IMG/VR virus record: IMGVR_UViG_3300025112_000005
Coordinates: 1 to 64,000 of that record
DNA length: 64,000 bases
Source of the DNA: a virus
Direction: 5' to 3' (one strand)
In this document: in pieces, positions 57,955 through 64,000 of the stretch
How the letters are laid out: every line of letters starts with the position of its first letter
Position numbering within the stretch: position 1 is the stretch's first letter
Made by a program: the position numbers and the translations under genes
The notes under the pieces: generated by a model
What the model saw: only the letters and a program-made list of their open reading frames with translations
The model's database searches: none
What the model was told of the DNA's origin: nothing

Positions 57955-59397
57955 GTGCAGTTCCCGAATATGAACCAGGACATGCCCGTCGCGGATCTGG
58001 TCAAGCTCAACAACGCGCTGCGTAAGGCGGCGAGTGTGGGCTACCAAACCGCAGCGGGGACCACGGGCGCCGACGCAGGGACGTTCTCCCCGCTCGTGCC
58101 GCAGAGCATCGAATCAGTGCTGGCTTCGGCCACGTACACGATGCAACACCTTTCGCTGTGGCGTGACATCCCTAAGCGGGACGTGACGCAGACCCTCCAC
58201 GAGTACGCGGTGGTCAACGAACACGGCGCGGACTTGGATCCGTTCTTCGCGGAAGGTTCTGTCCCGGCGACGAACCGTTCTGAATACGAGCGGAAGAGCC
58301 TCAAGATCAAGTACCTTGCCGAGCGGCGCGAGATCACCGACGTGGCCAGCATGGTGGGCCTGATCGGGGTCAACAAGAACGCGCTGGCCGAGGAGACCGA
58401 GAAGGGCACCATCCGGCTGCTCCAGCGCACTGAGCGCGCGTTGTTCCACGCGGACAGCGACATCAACCCGCTGGCCTTCGACGGCATCTTCAAGCAGATC
58501 GAAGACGGCGCGTCACAGAACGTCACCGACATGGACGGCGCCGCGCCGACCCCCGACCTGCTGGGCGAGATGCTGGGCGAGCTGTACGCCGCACCCAACT
58601 ACGGGATCGCGGACTGCATCTACGTCGAGCCGCGCATCCACCAAGAGCTGATCCGGCAAGCGCAGGCGCACGGGCGTCACGACCAGCTCAGCATTCAGGA
58701 CAGCACCAAGCTGACCTGGGGCGCCAAGGAGCTGTGCATCATGTCCCCGTACGGGCCGGTGCCGATCCGCAACGCGCCGTTCCTGTACAACAAGTGGCCC
58801 GTCCCGATGAACGTGGACAAGCAGGCGATCCGTGTCGCGGGCATCGGCGACGTGATCCCCGACACCCCGCAACTGGACGCAGGTCCGGCATCCCCCCCAG
58901 ACGGCGCGTCGAAGTTCACCGCGGCCGACGCGGGCGACTACGAGTATTACATCGAGGCAGTCGGGGCGAAGGGCGTAAGTGCCGTCTTCTTCGCTGGCGC
59001 CGCCGCGGTGGCCGTGGTCGCAGGCGACAAGGTGACGTTCACCATCAAGGGCGACGGACTCACCAACGCCCCCGCCTACTACCGGATCTTTCGATCGGCC
59101 AAGGACGGGGGCTACAAGACCGCCCAGCTCCTCACCGAGCTGGCGTACACCGCGGGTATGGATACGGCGTTCGAGGACTACAACGCGGAGAAGCCCGGCA
59201 CGTCCAAGATCCTCGCGGTCAAGCACGATCCGGGGATCATCGAGTGGGTGAAGCTCCTCGACTTCCTGCGGCGCCCGCTGGCCGAGGTGGAGACCACCAA
59301 GCCCTTCCTCCTGATGCTGTTCGGTGCGCCCATCATCAAGGTTCCGACCAAGACCTGGGTGCTCAAGAACTGCGGCGTCAACACGGCGGGCCTGTAA
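57955..59397 (+). CDS. Major capsid protein with inserted domain
   Basis: 480 aa. GTG with AAGGAGA seven bases upstream. The N terminus shares the LRKA-SVGYQTAAG segment with the protease. The body (YEVPs-like LIGVNKNALAEETEKGTIRL, then LYAAPNYGIADCIYVEPRIH and KWPVPMNVDKQAIRVAG) fits an HK97-fold capsid protein of SU10/N4-type. Residues about 310-400 (DAGDYEYYIEAVGAKGVSAV ... YYRIFRSAKDGG) look like an inserted fibronectin-type or Ig-like domain, probably exposed on the shell. Most abundant virion protein expected. Confidence 0.85.
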   Translation: MQFPNMNQDMPVADLVKLNNALRKAASVGYQTAAGTTGADAGTFSPLVPQSIESVLASATYTMQHLSLWRDIPKRDVTQTLHEYAVVNEHGADLDPFFAEGSVPATNRSEYERKSLKIKYLAERREITDVASMVGLIGVNKNALAEETEKGTIRLLQRTERALFHADSDINPLAFDGIFKQIEDGASQNVTDMDGAAPTPDLLGEMLGELYAAPNYGIADCIYVEPRIHQELIRQAQAHGRHDQLSIQDSTKLTWGAKELCIMSPYGPVPIRNAPFLYNKWPVPMNVDKQAIRVAGIGDVIPDTPQLDAGPASPPDGASKFTAADAGDYEYYIEAVGAKGVSAVFFAGAAAVAVVAGDKVTFTIKGDGLTNAPAYYRIFRSAKDGGYKTAQLLTELAYTAGMDTAFEDYNAEKPGTSKILAVKHDPGIIEWVKLLDFLRRPLAEVETTKPFLLMLFGAPIIKVPTKTWVLKNCGVNTAGL

Positions 59398-59419
59398 GGG
59401 CTGGCAGAGGAGCTGACCG

Positions 59420-59788
59420 ATGGGACTCACCCTGAACGCGCTCGTAGAGCGCAACGAGGCGGCCAACCACAACCTAAAGGCGCTGGGCCTGGGTCGCCGG
59501 CTCCGCAACGCCGGCAAGGCCACCATCGTCGCAGCGGCGAGCGAGGTCACGGTGACCTTGCCCGTCGAAATGCTCGATGGCGACTACTACCCCCAGGCGA
59601 CCCTCGTGGACGATGCGGGCCTTGCGGCGTCGATGACCGGCAGCCCCGGTCACGTGTGCGTCGAGGTGATCGACGGCGCCAGCTTCAAGATCAAGCTGGT
59701 GAGCGTTCTAGGTGCCGCTGTGCCCGTTGCCGCCGCGCCCGCGAAGGTCGACGTGATGTGGAGCGTCTCCGGGGGCCGCGTCAAGTAA
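59420..59788 (+). CDS. Small capsid-associated protein, 122 aa
   Basis: Directly after the major capsid gene, with GAGGAG before the ATG. A short helix is followed by beta strands (ASEVTVTLPVEMLDGDYYPQ). Probably a head decoration or stabilising protein from position and type. Confidence 0.6.
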   Translation: MGLTLNALVERNEAANHNLKALGLGRRLRNAGKATIVAAASEVTVTLPVEMLDGDYYPQATLVDDAGLAASMTGSPGHVCVEVIDGASFKIKLVSVLGAAVPVAAAPAKVDVMWSVSGGRVK

Positions 59789-59830
59789 CCCCCGGGCGCG
59801 TTCTACGCGTCCACCTACCTACCCCGGGGG
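59789..59830 (+). terminator. Nested hairpin between structural genes
   Basis: CCCCCGGG (59789-59796) pairs with CCCGGGGG (59823-59830), and inside CGCG-TTCTA-CGCG can pair. It fills the gap before the connector gene and overlaps its ribosome binding region, so it could dampen transcription or translation. No T-run. Confidence 0.45.
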
Positions 59831-59836
59831 GCTCCC

Positions 59837-60814
59837 GTGCCTGAGTGCAGGGTCACAGAAATTCTGACGACCCAGCGTCTCAAGGACACCACGCTACTCG
59901 GCGTGGACCTGACGCTGGACGACGGGACCGCCTACCCCGATGCTCAATTCGCCCAGGCAATCGACCACGCCATCGCGACGGTTCAAAACGAGCTGGGGCT
60001 GACCCTCGACCAGTTCACGGTCGAGGAGGAACGGCACGACATCTACGCGCCCGACCGAGCGGCGTGGTGGCCTTTTCGGATGGACGACCGCCCCGTGCGC
60101 AAGATCACGGGGATGCGGCTTCGCTACGGGTCGTTCCCGGCTGTCGAGTTTCCGCTGAGCTGGATCCAGCTCATCGCGCCCATGTACGGGCAGCTCCACA
60201 TCATGCCCAGCGAAGAGGCGCTCGGTAGTTACATCATCCGTGCCGGCATCCCGATGATCGCCGGGGACGTGCTCCAGACCAACGACTACATCCCGGGGTA
60301 CTTCGCGTTCGACTACGAATGCGGCTTCACGTGCTTCACGGGGACGTTGTCGATCCCCGACGGGGCGACGGAGGCCACGTTCACGTTTCCGGCCGACACG
60401 CCCATGACCGACCGCTACCGTGTGGATCTGGCGCTGACGGACGCGCAGGGGGCCGCGGGGCTCCGGCTCAAGAAGCGCTCGCTGAAGGCGTTCACCGTCG
60501 AGGTGTCCACGGCCCCCGCGGGGGCGGCGGCCACCGTGACGTTCACGGCGGACAGCATCCCCGACGACATCAAGCAACTGGTCTTGATCATCGCCGCGAT
60601 GATGCCGCTGGCGGTCGCGGGTGACCTGATCGTGGGCGCCGGCATCGCGTCGATCAGTACGTCGATGGACGGGCTGTCGCAGAACATCAACACCACGGCC
60701 AGCGCTACGAACAGCGGTTACGGCGCTCGGATCTTGGAGCTGCGGAAGCAAGCCGACGCGCTGCTGCCAGCGCTGCGCGCGCGGTACCGGATGCCCAGCA
60801 CTGCGATGATCTGA
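59837..60814 (+). CDS. Head-tail connector protein, 325 aa
   Basis: GTG start. An N-terminal helical part (FAQAIDHAIATVQNELGLTL) and a C-terminal helix LRKQADALLPALRARYR after SISTSMDGLSQNINTTA are common in phage head-completion/connector proteins. The middle (IPDGATEATFTFPADTPMTD) is a beta domain, probably a local insertion. Located between capsid and tail genes. Specific fold not certain. Confidence 0.6.
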   Translation: MPECRVTEILTTQRLKDTTLLGVDLTLDDGTAYPDAQFAQAIDHAIATVQNELGLTLDQFTVEEERHDIYAPDRAAWWPFRMDDRPVRKITGMRLRYGSFPAVEFPLSWIQLIAPMYGQLHIMPSEEALGSYIIRAGIPMIAGDVLQTNDYIPGYFAFDYECGFTCFTGTLSIPDGATEATFTFPADTPMTDRYRVDLALTDAQGAAGLRLKKRSLKAFTVEVSTAPAGAAATVTFTADSIPDDIKQLVLIIAAMMPLAVAGDLIVGAGIASISTSMDGLSQNINTTASATNSGYGARILELRKQADALLPALRARYRMPSTAMI

Positions 60815-61653
60815 TGCCGGTCCTTCCCTCATTCTTCCCCGTCAAGCTGGTGCCCCGCGCCGACATGCTGGGGAAGCACTTCCGCAAGATGATCGCGCAG
60901 AAGGGGCTGCACCTGTCGTGGGAGCACGCGACGGAGTGCCCCTGCGAGCGGCGGACGGTCGACATGGGGCTGGCGCTGGACGCCGGCATGGGCGGCAACG
61001 TGGGGAGCACCCGGCAAGCTCGCGTGGACTGCCCGACGTGCGGCGGGCGGGGGTACCGCTATCACAGCACGCAGAACATCCGAGGAGTGGTTACGAGCGC
61101 GGCGCAGAACCCCGAGCGCTTCCGCTCGTATGGGGAGATGGCCCGGGGCATGATCAGCCTCACGGTCAACGCTGAGCACCGGCTGAACCTGGGCGACCGG
61201 CTGACGCTGCGCGACGACCCCGACCTACCCGAGACCGAGGCGCCCGTGCAGCTCTACCGGGAGACGCACGTGTACGGGGGCGAGGACCCCAGCAGCACGC
61301 GCTACCCCATCCACACGCGTACGCTGAAGCTCGCAGGGGGCGACGCCACGCACAACGTCATGGACCTGTACGTGACCGACGCCGCGGGCATCGCCCAGGC
61401 GGGCGGTGAGAAGACCGTGGGGGTCGACTTCACGGTGGACAACGGGCTCGTGGACTGGATCAACCCGCCCGCGGTCGGCGCGCGCTGGTCGATCAGCTAC
61501 TACGGGCGGCCCGTTTATCTGGTGACGGACCTACCACACCCGTTTCGCGATACGCTGATCAAGACGAAGCTGCCCACGGTGACGTTCGAGTCGCTTCCGA
61601 TCAACGCCATGTGCGCGCTGGAGTTTCTGGTGCCTGGGAAGGTGACCGGATGA
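60814..61653 (+). CDS. Head-tail junction protein with zinc-like cysteines
   Basis: 279 aa, TGATG junction. CPCERR near residue 45 and DCPTCGGRGYRYH near 75 form a Cx1C / CxxC pair likely binding zinc. The rest is beta-rich. Such cysteine-containing proteins follow connector genes in many myoviruses. Exact role unknown. ATGA overlap with the next gene. Confidence 0.6.
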   Translation: MPVLPSFFPVKLVPRADMLGKHFRKMIAQKGLHLSWEHATECPCERRTVDMGLALDAGMGGNVGSTRQARVDCPTCGGRGYRYHSTQNIRGVVTSAAQNPERFRSYGEMARGMISLTVNAEHRLNLGDRLTLRDDPDLPETEAPVQLYRETHVYGGEDPSSTRYPIHTRTLKLAGGDATHNVMDLYVTDAAGIAQAGGEKTVGVDFTVDNGLVDWINPPAVGARWSISYYGRPVYLVTDLPHPFRDTLIKTKLPTVTFESLPINAMCALEFLVPGKVTG

Positions 61654-62399
61654 CGTTCGAGGATCTGCTGAAGGGCGCAACGCGCGAGAAGATGCAGGCG
61701 CTTGCCCAGGTCATTGCGGCTGAGTGGGCGGCGGAGGCGCGCGGGCAGCTCCGGCGCACGGCCGGCTCCTACCTCAAGAGCATCGGCATCCGTGAGGTGA
61801 CCGCGGATCGTCTGGTGGTGGCGCTCCCCGGGCCGGGCGTGGAGGGCAAGGTGGCCACCCAGGCGCGGATCGTGGAGTTCGGCATGGGGCCGGGCGGCAT
61901 CGGTACGCAGGGATCCTACGACGTGCGGAAGTTCCTGCTGCGTGCACCAACGGACGGCAGGCGCTCCGCTCTCCGGTGGGGCAAGAACGGCCCCTATATG
62001 AACGTGCCGTTCACGCGGCGCGGCGCCACGTCAGAGACCCCGGGACCGCTCGAAATCGAGCGGCTCGGAGGGCGGCGGGCGCTGGCGGCGGCTCGGAAGC
62101 TGGGCGCACGAGTCACGGACCCCGCGACGAAGAAGCTGCTGCAAGGCGGCGGGCGGCTGGGTGCCGGCATGGCGCCGAAGATGCGCGCACACCACGTGTC
62201 CGACCCCCTGGCCGGGCTGGTGCGCGAGGCGAGTACGTACAGCGGGGGCAAGTGGCAGACGAGCGGCTACAAGGTGTGGCGCCGGGCGAGCTGGGCCAAC
62301 CGGCACCCGCTGGCGTGGCTGTCGAGCGGGGGAAAGGCCCGGCACATCGCGCGCCGCGTCCGCGGGAAGCTCCCCGACCTGATCCGCGAGGTGTTCTAG
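61650..62399 (+). CDS. Tail completion/neck protein (gp10-like)
   Basis: 249 aa. A helical N terminus (MQALAQVIAAEWAAEARGQL) and the segment LRWGKNGPYMNVPFTRRGAT with an arginine-rich end resemble HK97 gp10-like or other neck/tail-completion proteins. Position between connector and tail terminator agrees. The family assignment is tentative. Confidence 0.5.
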   Translation: MTFEDLLKGATREKMQALAQVIAAEWAAEARGQLRRTAGSYLKSIGIREVTADRLVVALPGPGVEGKVATQARIVEFGMGPGGIGTQGSYDVRKFLLRAPTDGRRSALRWGKNGPYMNVPFTRRGATSETPGPLEIERLGGRRALAAARKLGARVTDPATKKLLQGGGRLGAGMAPKMRAHHVSDPLAGLVREASTYSGGKWQTSGYKVWRRASWANRHPLAWLSSGGKARHIARRVRGKLPDLIREVF

Positions 62400-63062
62400 G
62401 TGCTGCTGGACATGCACATGGTCCACGCGGTCCTGAACGGGTGGACGGTCTACCGCGACTCGTTGGTGGCCTTCCGCGGGCTGTTCCCCACGTTGGGGGA
62501 CGCCGTGACGTTGCGCTGGCACACGCTGCTGGTCGATGAACCCCCTGCGGTTCGCTCCGCGTTCGCGCCCGGGACCCCCGAGGGGTTGCCGCTGGTGACG
62601 ATCGAGCTGACCGGGGAGAGCGTCGAGAACCGCGCGATGAGCAACCGGCTGGGGACGACCAGCACCCCCCAGCATGAGCTGGGCTTTGGCGTCCGGCAGA
62701 CGACCGAAGTCACCATCATGTCCAAGCGCGACGAGACGCTGCGCGCGCTGGCAGTGATCGTGCGCGCGGTGCTGCTCCGAGCGGTTCCTAGCTTTCAACG
62801 CTCGGACTACGAGGATCTGCGCTACGAGGGGATGGGCGAGCTGTCTCTAGACGAGATGCTGGTCGCCGAGGAACTGGGCGTGTCGGTCATTCGGCTGCGC
62901 TACTCCGCGCAGAGCAGCGTGGTTGTGCTGGATCCGCCAACCGGCGCACTCACGAGCAAGCCGTGGTTCGTCCAGCTCGATGACGTGGTAGAAGCCCCAG
63001 GAGACCCCGCACCCGCGACGGGGGCAGGCACCCCGGGCGGCGTGACCCCGGACAACGATTGA
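62400..63062 (+). CDS. Tail terminator-like protein, 220 aa
   Basis: GTG start directly after the previous stop. GLPLVTIELTGESVENRAMS, then ELGFGVRQTTEVTIMSKRDE and TLRALAVIVRAVLLRA have the mixed alpha/beta order of tail terminators, which cap the tail tube. It directly precedes the sheath gene, which is where such genes usually lie. The proline-rich C terminus is extra. Confidence 0.6.
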   Translation: MLLDMHMVHAVLNGWTVYRDSLVAFRGLFPTLGDAVTLRWHTLLVDEPPAVRSAFAPGTPEGLPLVTIELTGESVENRAMSNRLGTTSTPQHELGFGVRQTTEVTIMSKRDETLRALAVIVRAVLLRAVPSFQRSDYEDLRYEGMGELSLDEMLVAEELGVSVIRLRYSAQSSVVVLDPPTGALTSKPWFVQLDDVVEAPGDPAPATGAGTPGGVTPDND

Positions 63063-63094
63063 GGTACTCTCACCGCGTACACGGAGTGTAGCGA

Positions 63095-64000
63095 ATGCCC
63101 AGCAGCTTCAAGCTCAACGGTCGCACCATCTACCGCCCCGGTGTCTACGGCAACGTGGACGTGTCGGCGTTGGGGGGGAAGGGCACGGCCACCGGCAACG
63201 TCGCACTGGTGGCGGATCTGCCCGGCTTCAAGAAGGCCACCCCGCTGTCGTTCAATGGACAGCGCGGGTTTACAGGCTACGACCCCGCCGACGACGAGCT
63301 GGCGCTGTTGGCGTCACTCGCGTTCAACCCCGCCGCGGACGACGCGATCCCGGGCGGCGCCAACACCCTGACCATCGTGTCCGCCAACGACCCCACCCAG
63401 GCGTTCGTCAACGTGGACGACGTGGGCGCGGCCGTGGCGATGACGATCAAGAGCAAGGTGTGGGGCAAGGCCGGTAACCGGGTCAACTACGATCTGCTCA
63501 AGGCCGCGGACGTGCACACGTTCCAGTTCGTGCGCGACGGCATCAGCGAGGAGTTCGTGATGACGATCCCCAAGATGGGGACGATCATCTACGACGGCGG
63601 CGTGTTGACCACGGCCGTGGTCGAGCGCACGCCTTCACAGCTCCGGTACGAGTGGACGCGCAACCTGGGCGCGGTGCACCCCATCGCAGAGGCGACGGAT
63701 TGGGACCACGCGCCGACCGAAGGCGTCGTGACCGTGACCATCGACCAGCTTCCCGCAATGGGGATGACCCTCACGGTCACCACCACGGGGACGGACTTGG
63801 CGGGGGCCGCTCAGAACGAAGCGCTGGCGTTCACCGACGGTGATCCGCTGACAAAGACCACGACCGCCAGCTTCGGGTCCATCACCAAGGTGGCCAGCTT
63901 GCTGGACGGGGGCGCGGCGAACCCGAACGTCACCGTGGGCTGCAACAGCGGCAAGATCATCAGCAACACCGGCCGAAAGCTGTCCGGCGTGCTGACCGAG
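63095..64000 (+). CDS. Contractile tail sheath protein (N-terminal part, runs off the window)
   Basis: The frame opens at ATG 63095 and is still open at the window end (302 codons). MPSSFKLNGRTIYRPGVYGN, VDVSALGGKGTATGNVALV and DLPGFKKATPLSF are the usual beginning of tail sheath proteins. Later strands (TVTIDQLPAMGMTLTVTTTG) fit the inserted sheath domains. Sheath contraction drives the tube through the envelope; its presence makes this a myovirus-like phage. Confidence 0.75.
   Translation, partial: MPSSFKLNGRTIYRPGVYGNVDVSALGGKGTATGNVALVADLPGFKKATPLSFNGQRGFTGYDPADDELALLASLAFNPAADDAIPGGANTLTIVSANDPTQAFVNVDDVGAAVAMTIKSKVWGKAGNRVNYDLLKAADVHTFQFVRDGISEEFVMTIPKMGTIIYDGGVLTTAVVERTPSQLRYEWTRNLGAVHPIAEATDWDHAPTEGVVTVTIDQLPAMGMTLTVTTTGTDLAGAAQNEALAFTDGDPLTKTTTASFGSITKVASLLDGGAANPNVTVGCNSGKIISNTGRKLSGVLTE

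Noticed and set aside
1-64000. CRISPR array or insertion sequence
   Set aside because: No regularly spaced direct repeats with unique spacers and no transposase were seen. The repeats found are tandem or coding.

Overview
The window is a 64-kb piece of a GC-rich tailed-phage (Caudoviricetes) genome, either free or integrated. It contains a family-A DNA polymerase, a D5-type primase-helicase, a terminase large subunit, portal, MuF-like minor head protein, prohead protease, major capsid protein and connector proteins. At the right edge lies the N-terminal part of a contractile tail sheath, which points to myovirus morphology. Genes are packed tightly, many joined by 4-base ATGA, GTGA or TTGA overlaps. 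No ribosomal, metabolic or clearly bacterial chromosomal gene is visible, and no integrase. The host cannot be named; base composition and AGGAGG-type ribosome binding sites only suggest a high-GC bacterium.

Layout. (1) About 0.1-16.7 kb is a leftward block of small genes plus replication and DNA-processing genes: two DNA methyltransferases, PolA-type polymerase, SF2 helicase, Cas4/RecB-like nuclease, a DUF932 protein, a HicA-like/winged-helix protein and a possible Acb2/Tad1-like cyclic-nucleotide sponge. Two internal breaks, near 2.9 kb and 13.4 kb, share one architecture: a hairpin, then a TTGACCAAATAAA element, then a small palindrome in the leader. (2) 16.7-17.0 kb is a divergent control region. 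(3) 17.0-24.1 kb is the rightward early block: HTH regulator, primase-helicase, an iteron-rich presumed replication origin (19.4-19.73 kb), VRR-NUC nuclease, lytic transglycosylase, a Coq4-like protein and a SLOG/DUF7768-like protein. (4) 24.1-55.2 kb combines terminase, portal and tail-fibre genes with giant multidomain proteins of the 'polyvalent protein' type. (5) 55.2-64 kb is the head/connector/tail module.

The most unusual part is region 4. Six very large or multidomain proteins (824-1469 aa) lie between terminase and MuF. They carry zincin-type metallopeptidase motifs (HEFGH, HEWGH of an LPD1-like domain, HELTH; a separate small protein carries HEMAH), a DUF6884-like plus TGT/DpdA-like segment, a PP-loop PAPS-reductase-like domain, an SNF2-like helicase and two ParB-like domains. 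They share short tag peptides, nearly identical even at DNA level, and five of the six carry motifs resembling the bacterial sliding-clamp-binding pentapeptide QL(S/D)LF. My reading, an inference, is a set of virion-delivered takeover or anti-defence proteins that may dock on the host clamp after injection.

Other notable features are a 38-bp near-perfect inverted repeat between two unrelated genes 5.8 kb apart, many exact short tandem duplications (14-57 bp), and a capsid N-terminal segment duplicated at the end of the prohead protease.
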